Shown here: positions 24,494 to 34,680 of the stretch, in pieces | Layout of the letters: each line of letters begins with the position of its first letter | How positions within the stretch are numbered: position 1 is the stretch's first letter | NCBI GenBank assembly: GCA_037577475.1 | Contig: JBAGJB010000204.1 | Span: forward strand, 29,897-93,896 | Reading direction: 5' to 3' | DNA: 64,000 nt | DNA from: Chaunax sp. Z400 | Taxonomy: Eukaryota; Chordata; Actinopteri; Lophiiformes; Chaunacidae | Notes under the pieces: generated by a model | The model's input: only the letters and a program-made list of their open reading frames with translations | Database searches by the model: none | What the model was told of the DNA's origin: nothing | Program-made: the position numbers and the translations under genes

Positions 24494-26185
24494 CAATACA
24501 GCTGAGGTATAGCTCAGTACGATAAGCTGCAGACACTTTGTGATCTGAGTTTATGGGATCTAATCCCAGTTCAAGCATTTAGATGTTTTCTCCTCAGCAG
24601 TGTGAATAATAAGTAGAACTTCTGACCACATTCAGGAGAGCTGAGCTATAGCTCTGTAAGATAAGCTGCAGACACTTGGTGATCTGAGTTTATGGGATCA
24701 AATCCCAGTTCAAGCATTTCATTTAGATGTTTTCTCCACAGCAGTGTGAATAATAAGTAGAACTTCTGACCACATTCAGGAGAGCTGAGCTATAGCTCTG
24801 TAAGATAAGCTGCAAACACTTGGTGATCTGAGTTTATGGGATCAAATCCCAGTTCAAGCATTTCATTTAGATGTTTTCTCCACAGCAGTGTGAATAATAA
24901 GTAGAACTTCTGACCACGTTCAGGAGAGCTGAGCTATAGCTCTGTAAGATAAGCTGCAGACACTTGGTGATCTGAGTTTATGGGATCAAATCCCAGTTCA
25001 AGCATTTCATTTAGATGTTTTCTCCACAGCAGTGTGAATAATAAGTAGAACTTCTGACCACATTCAGGAGAGCTGAGCTATAGCTCTGTAAGATAAGCTG
25101 CAGACACTTGGTGATCTGAGTTTATGGGATCAAATCCCAGTTCAAGCATTTCATTTAGATGTTTTCTCCACAGCAGTGTGAATAATAAGTAGAACTTCTG
25201 ACCACATTCAGGAGAGCTGAGCTATAGCTCTGTAAGATAAGCTGCAGACACTTGGTGATCTGAGTTTATGGGATCAAATCCCAGTTCAAGCATTTCATTT
25301 AGATGTTTTCTCCACAGCAGTGTGAATAATAAGTAGAACTTCTGACCACATTCAGGAGAGCTGAGCTATAGCTCTGTACGATAAGCTGCAGACACTTGGT
25401 GATCTGAGTTTATGGGATCAAATCCCAGTTCAAGCATTTCATTTAGATGTTTTCTCCACAGCAGTGTGAATAATAAGTAGAACTTCTGACCACACTCAGC
25501 AGAGCTGAGGTATAGCTCAGTACGATAAGCTGCAGACACTTGGTGATCTGAGTTTATGGGATCTAATCCAAGTTCAAGCTTTTCATTTAGATGTTTTCTC
25601 CACAGCAGTGTGAATAATAAGTAGAACTTCTGACCACGTTCAGTAGAGCTGAGGTATAGCTCAGTACGATAAGCTGCAGACACTTGGTGATCTGAGTTTA
25701 TGGGATCTAATCCCAGTTCAAGCTTTTCATTTAGATGTTTTCTCCACAGCAGTGTGAATAATAAGTAGAACTTCTGACCACATTCAGTAGAGCTGAGGTA
25801 TAGCTCAGTACGATAAGCTGCAGACACTTGGTGATCTGAGTTTATGGGATCTAATCCCAGTTCAAGCTTTTCATTTAGATGTTTTCTCCACAGCAGTGTG
25901 AATAATAAGTAGAACTTCTGACCACATTCAGTAGAGCTGAGGTATAGCTCAGTACGATAAGCTGCACACACTTGGTGATCTGAGTTTATGGGATCTAATC
26001 CCAGTTCAAGCTTTTCATTTAGATGTTTTCTCCACAGCAGTGTGAATAATAAGTAGAACTTCTGACCACGTTCAGTAGAGCTGAGGTATAGCTCAGTACG
26101 ATAAGCTGCAGACACTTGGTGATCTGAGTTTATGGGATCTAATCCCAGTTCAAGCTTTTCATTTAGATGTTTTCTCCACAGCAGT
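24494..26185 (+). repeat. Tandem array of twelve 144-bp tRNA-Cys-like units, copy 1
   Basis: Units start (GCTGAG) at 24501, 24640, 24784, 24928, 25072, 25216, 25360, 25504, 25648, 25792, 25936 and 26080; after the first interval (139 bp) the period is exactly 144 bp. Each unit has GAGGTATAGCTCAGT or GAGCTATAGCTCTGT, which resembles the 5' half and A box of tRNA-Cys. CTGCAGA follows where a GCA anticodon loop would lie, then GGGATC(A/T)AATCCC as a B box, then an 80-bp non-tRNA tail. Two subtypes exist: units 2-6 carry CTCTGTAAG, units 1 and 8-12 CTCAGTACG, and unit 7 is mixed. The 292-codon minus-strand frame (25366-26244) exists because 144 is divisible by three. Confidence 0.85.
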
Positions 26186-26209
26186 GACACACTTGACACA
26201 CTTGACACG
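26186..26209 (+). repeat. Short seed of the CTTGACACA satellite
   Basis: Immediately after the truncated last tRNA-like unit (CCACAGCAGT) comes GACACACTTGACACACTTGA followed by CACG: two full copies plus parts of the 9-bp word. The same junction in copy 2 (48182-48200) leads into the satellite that fills the rest of the window. Confidence 0.85.
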
Positions 26210-26269
26210 TTTTTGGGTGGGTCTTTCTGCTTCTGCAGGTCCACAATCCCGGGTCAGGAATCGCAGGTC

Positions 26270-26800
26270 ACACTTCCATAATCTCAGCTCAGATCATTAC
26301 TGGTCTGCAGCTTATCATACTGAGCTATACATCCAGCTGTATTTGACATGGTTACAAGTTCTATTTATTATTACACTGCAGTGGAGAAAACATCTAAATT
26401 TTGGAAGTGGGATTCAAACCCACAATCTCAGATCATTACTGGGATGCTGCTGATCAGGCTGCAGCTGATCGTGCTGAGCTATACCTCAGCTCTGCTGAAT
26501 GTGGTCACAAGTTCTACTTATTATACACACTACTGTGGAGAAAACATCTAAATGAAATGCTTCAAGTGGGATGTGATCCCATAAACTTAGATCACCAAGT
26601 GTCTGCAGCTTATCATGCTGAGCTATACCTCAGCTCTGCTGAATGTGGTCACAAGTTCTACTTATTATTCACACTGCTGTGGAGAAAACATCTAAATGAA
26701 ATGCTGGAACTGGGATTTGATCCTATAAACTCAGATCAACAAGTGGCTGCAGCTTATCATACTGAGCTATACCTCAGCTCTGTTGAACAAGGTCAGATAC
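26270..26800 (-). repeat. Four tRNA-Cys-like units in inverted orientation
   Basis: The same 144-bp unit as at 24494-26185, now on the minus strand: plus-strand words GCTGAGCTATACCTCAGC recur near 26473, 26617 and 26760, with a more diverged unit near 26318. Together with the plus-strand array this forms an imperfect inverted repeat with a spacer of about 85 bp that contains the satellite seed. Confidence 0.8.
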
Positions 26801-26984
26801 CTACTATAGGTAGGTATACCTACAACTCTATGACTTCATGTTTGGAACTTGTATTTATTGTATTCACAGTATTGGGGAGAAAACTGAGAGAACATCATTG
26901 ATCTTGCTGATCAATCAGTATTTGAAGTATTTTTTGTTTGTTTGGTTTTACTTGCTAAAAATCGTCTTTTTTTTTTTTATAGGG

Positions 26985-27125
26985 CACTGTTCTCATTCGT
27001 AAGAAAAACCGGACCATATAGGAAAATGTAGTATAGGTAGTATCGATCCAGACTCCAGATCAGAAGGTGGCGGTAATGCACACCAAACGTTGCTCGCCAA
27101 CTGCCATAAAACAACAGAAGAAGAA
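26985..27125. repeat. Dispersed repeat tail (GGTGGCGGTAATGCAC type)
   Basis: GGTGGCGGTAATGCACACCA, then CGCCAACTGCCATAAAACAA, then CAGAAGAAGAA at 27066-27123 matches a short repeat end that I recall as very common in fish genomes. Class not determined. Confidence 0.45.
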
Positions 27126-27580
27126 CCTTAGCTAACCTTGAGCAATATTCTGATGAGACAAGAGAAATGCAGGATGTAGGTGTTACTGCTTATGGTGTTT
27201 GTCAGGATTACTGTGTTGACTGAAGTTACAAAATCAGTTGGTGTTTACAAAAATAAGCATTGCTTCACCTTAACTTAAAAAAGGGAATGGTTTACATGTT
27301 AAAATGTTAATGTGTAAGATGTGTATATTTTATGGCTAATGCAGAAGTTTTATATTGAATTAAAATTCAATATAGTTGACAGCTGGAAATTGCAATTGCT
27401 ATCTATATTTTTTTTAAATATTCTTCATCATAATATAATTTATATTATATTGACTGTAATAGTTGTATAACTTTTTTGCTTAATGTATACAAAAGAAAGG
27501 GACCGAGGAGCAGAGCAGCTTCCAGGTGGAACCTTTGCCAACGGAGCAGTTTTTACTTCCGGGTTGCCTTAAGGTAAGAA
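27126..27580. other. Non-coding interval, nothing recognised
   Basis: AT-rich; a 75-codon minus-strand frame (27480-27707) overlaps the next feature and has no family support. Confidence 0.5.
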
Positions 27581-27815
27581 CGTAAACATCCGGGAGAGGC
27601 GCCAAGATGGCTACCGAGTAGGGTCGAAAAGTCGAGTCCTGCAAAAAAAAGAAGTTTTGAATGGTGAAAAACAGATAGATTCCGTGTTTAAACAACTTTT
27701 GGGACAACTAGATTCGTTCCACTGAAGATTGACAGCAACTTGATGTCGAGTCGAGAAAAAAAGGACGTAAAAACGAGCGAGTACGTTAAATATGTTGATC
27801 TTCATCATTTGGTTT
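27580..27815 (+). mobile_element. Possible L1-like 5'-end fragment feeding into the minisatellite
   Basis: GGCGCCAAGATGGCTACCGA at 27599-27618 is the kind of sequence found near the 5' end of L1-clade LINEs, including an AAGATGGC YY1-type site. No ORF1 or ORF2 follows; after about 200 bp the sequence passes into the 108-bp minisatellite. The assignment rests on this short motif and is weak. Confidence 0.3.
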
Positions 27816-27819
27816 ACGT

Positions 27820-30800
27820 TCAGAGGGACGGAGGTGGAGGCTCCGACTGGGGCTGTGACTGACTGGGGCTTGAGTGCGGGCTAGCCTGTACTGAGTGGAT
27901 GGAGGTCAGCCGGCTCCAGGGCAGGCTGCAGAGGGACGGAGGTGGAGGCTCCGACTGGGGCTGTGACTGACTGGGGCTTGAGTGCGGGGCTGGCCTGTAC
28001 TGAGTGGATGGAGGTCAGCCGGCTCCAGGGCAGGCTGCAGAGGGACGGAAGAAGTGAAAGAAGAAAGAGGAAAAAAAGAGGAATGGAGGTGGAGGCTCCG
28101 ACTGAGGCTTAGGTGTGTGGCTAGCCGGTATGGAGTGGCTGGAGGTGAGGGCTCCAGGGCAGGCTGCAGAGGAATGGAGGTGGAGGCTCCGACTGGGGCT
28201 GTGACTGACTGGGGCTTGAGTGCGGGCTAGCCTGTACTGAGTGGATGGAGGTCAGCCGGCTCCAGGGCAGGCTGCAGAGGGACGGAAGAAGTGAAAGAGA
28301 AAGAGGAAAAAAAGAGGAATGGAGGTGGAGGCTCCGACTGGGGCTTAGGTGTGTGGCTAGCCGGTATGGAGTGGCTGGAGGTGAGCCGGCTCCAGGGCAG
28401 GCCGCAGAGGAATGGAGGTGGAGGCTCCGACTGGGGCTGTGACTGACTGGGGCTTGAGTGTGGGCTAGCCGGTATGGAGTGGCTGGGGGTGAGGGCTCCA
28501 GGGCAGGCTGCAGAGGAATGGAGGTGGAGGCTCCGACTGGGGCTGTGACTGACTGGGGCTTGAGTGTGGGCTAGCCGGTATGGAGTGGCTGGGGGTGAGG
28601 GCTCCAGGGCAGGCTGCAGAGGAATGGAGGTGGAGGCTCCGACTGGGGCTGTAACTGACTGGGGCTTGAGTGCGGGCTAGCCTGTACTGAGTGGATGGAG
28701 GTCAGCCGGCTCCAGGGCAGGCTGCAGAGGGACGGAGGTGGAGGCCCCGACTGGGGCTGTGACTGACTGGGGCTTGAGTGCGGGCTAGCCTGTACTGAGT
28801 GGATGGAGGTCAGCCGGCTCCAGGGCAGGCTGCAGAGGGACGGAGGTGGAGGCTCCGACTGGGGCTGTGACTGACTGGGGCTTGAGTGCGGGCTAGCCTG
28901 TACTGAGTGGATGGAGGTCAGCCGGCTCCAGGGCAGGCTGCAGAGGGATGGAGGTGGAGGCTCCGACTGGGGCTGTGACTGACTGGGGCTTGAGTGCGGG
29001 CTAGCCGGTATGGAGTGGCTGGGGGTCAGCCGGCTCCAGGGCAGGCTGCAGAGGGACGGAGGTGGAGGCTCCGACTGGGGCTGTGACTGACTGGGGCTTG
29101 AGTGCGGGCTAGCCTGTACTGAGTGGATGGAGGTCAGCCGGCTCCAGGGCAGGCTGCAGAGGGACGGAGGTGGAGGCTCCGACTGGGGCTGTGACTGACT
29201 GGGGCTTGAGTGCGGGGCTGGCCTGTACTGAGTGGATGGAGGTCAGCCGGCTCCAGGGCAGGCTGCAGAGGGACGGAAGAAGTGAAAGAAGAAAGAGGAA
29301 AAAAAGAGGAATGGAGGTGGAGGCTCCGACTGAGGCTTAGGTGTGTGGCTAGCCGGTATGGAGTGGCTGGAGGTGAGGGCTCCAGGGCAGGCTGCAGAGG
29401 AATGGAGGTGGAGGCTCCGACTGGGGCTGTGACTGACTGGGGCTTGAGTGCGGGCTAGCCTGTACTGAGTGGATGGAGGTCAGCCGGCTCCAGGGCAGGC
29501 TGCAGAGGGACGGAAGAAGTGAAAGAGAAAGAGGAAAAAAAGAGGAATGGAGGTGGAGGCTCCGACTGGGGCTTAGGTGTGTGGCTAGCCGGTATGGAGT
29601 GGCTGGAGGTGAGCCGGCTCCAGGGCAGGCCGCAGAGGAATGGAGGTGGAGGCTCCGACTGGGGCTGTGACTCACTGGGGCTTGAGTGTGGGCTAGCCGG
29701 TATGGAGTGGCTGGGGGTGAGGGCTCCAGGGCAGGCTGCAGAGGAATGGAGGTGGAGGCTCCGACTGGGGCTGTGACTGACTGGGGCTTGAGTGTGGGCT
29801 AGCCGGTATGGAGTGGCTGGGGGTGAGGGCTCCAGGGCAGGCTGCAGAGGAATGGAGGTGGAGGCTCCGACTGGGGCTGTAACTGACTGGGGCTTGAGTG
29901 CGGGCTAGCCTGTACTGAGTGGATGGAGGTCAGCCGGCTCCAGGGCAGGCTGCAGAGGGACGGAGGTGGAGGCCCCGACTGGGGCTGTGACTGACTGGGG
30001 CTTGAGTGCGGGCTAGCCTGTACTGAGTGGATGGAGGTCAGCCGGCTCCAGGGCAGGCTGCAGAGGGACGGAGGTGGAGGCTCCGACTGGGGCTGTGACT
30101 GACTGGGGCTTGAGTGCGGGCTAGCCTGTACTGAGTGGATGGAGGTCAGCCGGCTCCAGGGCAGGCTGCAGAGGGATGGAGGTGGAGGCTCCGACTGGGG
30201 CTGTGACTGACTGGGGCTTGAGTGCGGGCTAGCCGGTATGGAGTGGCTGGGGGTCAGCCGGCTCCAGGGCAGGCTGCAGAGGGACGGAGGTGGAGGCTCC
30301 GACTGGGGCTGTGACTGACTGGGGCTTGAGTGCGGGCTAGCCTGTACTGAGTGGATGGAGGTCAGCCGGCTCCAGGGCAGGCTGCAGAGGGACGGAGGTG
30401 GAGGCTCCGACTGGGGCTGTGACTGACTGGGGCTTGAGTGCGGGGCTGGCCTGTACTGAGTGGATGGAGGTCAGCCGGCTCCAGGGCAGGCTGCAGAGGG
30501 ACGGAAGAAGTGAAAGAAGAAAGAGGAAAAAAAGAGGAATGGAGGTGGAGGCTCCGACTGAGGCTTAGGTGTGTGGCTAGCCGGTATGGAGTGGCTGGAG
30601 GTGAGGGCTCCAGGGCAGGCTGCAGAGGAATGGAGGTGGAGGCTCCGACTGGGGCTGTGACTGACTGGGGCTTGAGTGCGGGCTAGCCTGTACTGAGTGG
30701 ATGGAGGTCAGCCGGCTCCAGGGCAGGCTGCAGAGGGACGGAAGAAGTGAAAGAGAAAGAGGAAAAAAAGAGGAATGGAGGTGGAGGCTCCGACTGGGGC

Positions 30801-32860
30801 TTAGGTGTGTGGCTAGCCGGTATGGAGTGGCTGGAGGTGAGCCGGCTCCAGGGCAGGCCGCAGAGGAATGGAGGTGGAGGCTCCGACTGGGGCTGTGACT
30901 GACTGGGGCTTGAGTGTGGGCTAGCCGGTATGGAGTGGCTGGGGGTGAGGGCTCCAGGGCAGGCTGCAGAGGAATGGAGGTGGAGGCTCCGACTGGGGCT
31001 GTGACTGACTGGGGCTTGAGTGTGGGCTAGCCGGTATGGAGTGGCTGGGGGTGAGGGCTCCAGGGCAGGCTGCAGAGGAATGGAGGTGGAGGCTCCGACT
31101 GGGGCTGTAACTGACTGGGGCTTGAGTGCGGGCTAGCCTGTACTGAGTGGATGGAGGTCAGCCGGCTCCAGGGCAGGCTGCAGAGGGACGGAGGTGGAGG
31201 CCCCGACTGGGGCTGTGACTGACTGGGGCTTGAGTGCGGGCTAGCCTGTACTGAGTGGATGGAGGTCAGCCGGCTCCAGGGCAGGCTGCAGAGGGACGGA
31301 GGTGGAGGCTCCGACTGGGGCTGTGACTGACTGGGGCTTGAGTGCGGGCTAGCCTGTACTGAGTGGATGGAGGTCAGCCGGCTCCAGGGCAGGCTGCAGA
31401 GGGATGGAGGTGGAGGCTCCGACTGGGGCTGTGACTGACTGGGGCTTGAGTGCGGGCTAGCCGGTATGGAGTGGCTGGGGGTCAGCCGGCTCCAGGGCAG
31501 GCTGCAGAGGGACGGAGGTGGAGGCTCCGACTGGGGCTGTGACTGACTGGGGCTTGAGTGCGGGCTAGCCTGTACTGAGTGGATGGAGGTCAGCCGGCTC
31601 CAGGGCAGGCTGCAGAGGGACGGAGGTGGAGGCTCCGACTGGGGCTGTGACTGACTGGGGCTTGAGTGCGGGGCTGGCCTGTACTGAGTGGATGGAGGTC
31701 AGCCGGCTCCAGGGCAGGCTGCAGAGGGACGGAAGAAGTGAAAGAAGAAAGAGGAAAAAAAGAGGAATGGAGGTGGAGGCTCCGACTGAGGCTTAGGTGT
31801 GTGGCTAGCCGGTATGGAGTGGCTGGAGGTGAGGGCTCCAGGGCAGGCTGCAGAGGAATGGAGGTGGAGGCTCCGACTGGGGCTGTGACTGACTGGGGCT
31901 TGAGTGCGGGCTAGCCTGTACTGAGTGGATGGAGGTCAGCCGGCTCCAGGGCAGGCTGCAGAGGGACGGAAGAAGTGAAAGAGAAAGAGGAAAAAAAGAG
32001 GAATGGAGGTGGAGGCTCCGACTGGGGCTTAGGTGTGTGGCTAGCCGGTATGGAGTGGCTGGAGGTGAGCCGGCTCCAGGGCAGGCCGCAGAGGAATGGA
32101 GGTGGAGGCTCCGACTGGGGCTGTGACTGACTGGGGCTTGAGTGTGGGCTAGCCGGTATGGAGTGGCTGGGGGTGAGGGCTCCAGGGCAGGCTGCAGAGG
32201 AATGGAGGTGGAGGCTCCGACTGGGGCTGTGACTGACTGGGGCTTGAGTGTGGGCTAGCCGGTATGGAGTGGCTGGGGGTGAGGGCTCCAGGGCAGGCTG
32301 CAGAGGGACGGAGGTGGAGGCTCCGACTGGGGCTGTGACTGACTGGGGCTTGAGTGCGGGCTAGCCTGTACTGAGTGGATGGAGGTCAGCCGGCTCCAGG
32401 GCAGGCTGCAGAGGGACGGAGGTGGAGGCTCCGACTGGGGCTGTGACTGACTGGGGCTTGAGTGCGGGCTAGCCTGTACTGAGTGGATGGAGGTCAGCCG
32501 GCTCCAGGGCAGGCTGCAGAGGGACGGAGGTGGAGGCTCCGACTGGGGCTGTGACTGACTGGGGCTTGAGTGCGGGCTAGCCTGTACTGAGTGGATGGAG
32601 GTAAGCCGGCTCCAGGGCAGGCTGCAGAGGGACGGAAGAAGTGAAAGAAGAAAGAGGAAAAAAAGAGGAATGGAGGTGGAGGCTCCGACTGGGGCTTAGG
32701 TGCGTGGCTAGCCGGTATGGAGTGGCTGGAGGTGAGGGCTCCAGGGCAGGCTGCAGAGGAATGAAGGTGGAGGCTCCGACTGGGTGCTGTGACTGACTGG
32801 GGCTTGAGTGCGGGCTAGCCTGTACTGAGTGGATGGAGGTCAGCCGGCTCCAGGGCACTT
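27820..32860. repeat. GC-rich 108-bp minisatellite in a 1228-bp higher-order repeat
   Basis: The basic unit of 108 bp starts GAGGTGGAGGCTCCGACTGG and contains GGCTAGCC, GCCGGCTCCAGGGCAGGCTGC and a terminal GAGGGACG. Shorter variants and versions with an inserted AGAAAGAGGAAAAAAAGAGG block occur at fixed places. The whole pattern repeats with a period of 1228 bp: the landmark at 27982 recurs at 29210, 30438 and 31666. Copies look almost identical (one visible change: GTGACTCACT at 29667 for GTGACTGACT). Recurrent frames of 82 and 65 codons are repeat artefacts. Confidence 0.95.
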
Positions 32861-33057
32861 ACATATTAAGTTTATTCACCAAATAATGCTGCTGATTCCT
32901 TTAAGTGCAATGAATGCTCAGTATGTCACTTTCTATTTTTTTAGACTTCTGGTTGGTTTCCCAAAACTTAAAATAACGAGACGTGACAGGCGACATTCTG
33001 TCACTTCAGTGATCATAAAGCTGTCTACATTTCTATTAGGTTATTTACGTCTGATAC

Positions 33058-33621
33058 AGGTAATTAAGCTAATTATTGGAAATTGAACAACTCTCTTCTT
33101 AAACATGAGGAAGTCAAAATAAAAATTGCGCAGATAGTTACAAAGCTATGTATGGTGATATGATATAGGCTTCACCAGCATGAGAAGGTTGTAATAGGGC
33201 AGGAACATCAAGTCCCGGGTCCGAAATCACAGGTCGGGAACAACGGGTCTGATGTTGCAGGTCTGAGACTGCATCTCTTTTTCTTTTCAGTGGCCCAAAA
33301 CAGATCAGTTCTTCCTCCATTTGGAGTTAAAGAGCTAAAATCACTTCATATAGCCATGATTTCCGATGACATATTATCCACTATTTGTTTTTTTGTTTTT
33401 TGAGGGGGCCAGTCCGCGGTTTCGGGTCCGAAATCCCGGGTCCAAAGTCCCGGTCCGAAATCCCGGGTCCAAAATCCCAGGTGTGAAATCCCTAGTGAAC
33501 CTCACTATAGCAGAGCTTTGTCCAGACTTTGTTTCTTCCCTCTGCAGGCCTGACATTTGATTCAACTTTGTTTGTCATTACCAAAGACTGACTGTTTCAT
33601 TCAAGATTTATTTGCTTTAAA
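33058..33621 (+). repeat. Module with CCCGGGTCC mini-repeats, third copy
   Basis: Matches 23616-24158 and 45976-46533 closely, starting at AGGTAATTAAGCTAATTATT and ending at GCTTTAAA. Like copy 2 it keeps GGGCAGGAACATCAAG near 33197, which copy 1 lacks. Copied independently of the rest of the large duplication. Confidence 0.85.
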
Positions 33622-34494
33622 CGTCTCCCCTGTGTTTGAAATCCTGAGGGTGAGGGAGGAAAAATGTTCAAGTATTGAATTATTATTTTTCACTTTTGTT
33701 TCAGAATTATGGCTCTCTGTGACGGTGCTATGATTTCAATCAAAGTTCATTCGGGTAAGTGCGAGCTGCTTGTGCTTGAGTCAGCGTTTTGCTCATGTTA
33801 CCACTCAAGAGTCCAACATGAGAGGGAGGGGAAAAGTGGGGGGGAGATGCAGGGAGGAAGAGGATGAGGGGGGAAAATGTTGAAGTATTGAATTATTATT
33901 TTGCACTTTTGTTTCAGAATTATGGCTCTCTGTGACGGTGCTATGATTTTCATAATTAAAACATCTGTGTACTGTGCCATGTTGAATTACATACATTTAC
34001 AGACAAAATATTTTATTTAGTAGTTTTATTAATAGTTCTGTATTAAAAATATGTTGACATGACTGGTGTTGAGGGGTAAAAGTGTTTTATGAGAGCAATA
34101 GTTAGTATTCTTCATAATTGTGAGTGAAATCTCTTGACCAGATGGAGCCTGGGCCCCATGTATCAAGGCTGAGTCTTTGGCAGCAGACTAGGACCCTTTG
34201 CTGTGAGTCCTGCCCCCTCTCATTGCCACGTTTCCACGTTTTTTGCTTGAGAGAGATTCTAAGTATTGGGTACTCTTGGATTAGACTCTGAGAACAGAGC
34301 ATTGTGCACACAAAGCATGCGGAGCCTTAAAAGGACAAGGGTTGAAAAACAGCAGACATTTACAAGACAATGTTACACAGGCTGAATGTCATTTATTGAT
34401 CGTTAAAATGCCATGTTATCAACTTCGGAAGCTCTTGCCCCAAGTCATTAATTACACATTTGCTTTAGTCAATCTGATTGACTAAAGCAAATAC
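33622..34494 (+). other. Mostly single-copy interval with a duplicated exon-like block
   Basis: 33705-33754 looks like a small coding exon: T-rich tract and TTTCAG before it, ATG at 33709-33711, the frame MALCDGAMISIKVHSG, and a GTAAGT donor at 33755-33760. The acceptor and first 40 bp recur at about 33884-33952 without the donor. The peptide could be the first exon of a PB1-like or SAMD3-like fish gene, but this is a guess. The rest (33960-34450) shows nothing I recognise. Confidence 0.3.
34458..34492. repeat. Perfect 16-bp hairpin at the edge of segment copy 2
   Basis: ATTTGCTTTAGTCAAT at 34458-34473, loop CTG, then its exact reverse complement at 34477-34492. Similarity to copy 1 starts three bases later, at 34495. 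No poly-T follows and no gene ends here, so a terminator role is unlikely. Confidence 0.9.
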
Positions 34495-34530
34495 ATTGAC
34501 GATGATAAATATAACATTTGCGCAAAAAAA

Positions 34531-34680
34531 AGTTTTAGCTCAGGGAGATGGGATCCTGACCCGCAATCCTGGAAAGCAGGTTCGAATCCCAGCTGTCTCG
34601 TTCTTTCAAAATGTAGCTTCTGTTTGACACAGCTGAGCTTCCAGAGTCTGAGGTTGATGGTTCAAATCCTGATGTTCAGA
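34531..34680 (+). repeat. tRNA-like units at the left end of copy 2
   Basis: Counterparts of the third and fourth units of the 4135-4600 cluster. A-box-like TTTTAGCTCAGG near 34533 pairs with a perfect B box GGTTCGAATCC at 34579-34589. A second B box GGTTCAAATCC lies near 34658. No cloverleaf with paired acceptor stem is seen. Confidence 0.6.

Larger units (their letters stand above)
4386..26210. repeat. Segmental duplication, copy 1
   Basis: From ATTGACGATGATAAATATAA at 4386 the sequence is matched almost base for base by the segment from 34495, with an offset of 30109-30110 until the CA satellite. After it the offset is about 24500, then about 22356 beyond the copy-2 deletion. Differences include scattered single bases (for example near 6677, 6900 and 9636), a 4-bp indel near 5130, the CA satellite length (7.5 versus 2.0 kb), the TA microsatellite length, and the number of tRNA-like units (12 versus 10). 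Copy 1 keeps all recognised kinesin exons. Confidence 0.92.

Noticed and set aside
25366..26244. 292-codon ORF with a 48-residue repeat
   Set aside because: It is the antisense reading of 144-bp tRNA-like units; the period is divisible by three, so an open frame in one unit is open in all.
27982..32126. Recurring 82- and 65-codon ORFs in the GC-rich array
   Set aside because: They recur exactly every 1228 bp with the minisatellite and begin at arbitrary repeat positions.
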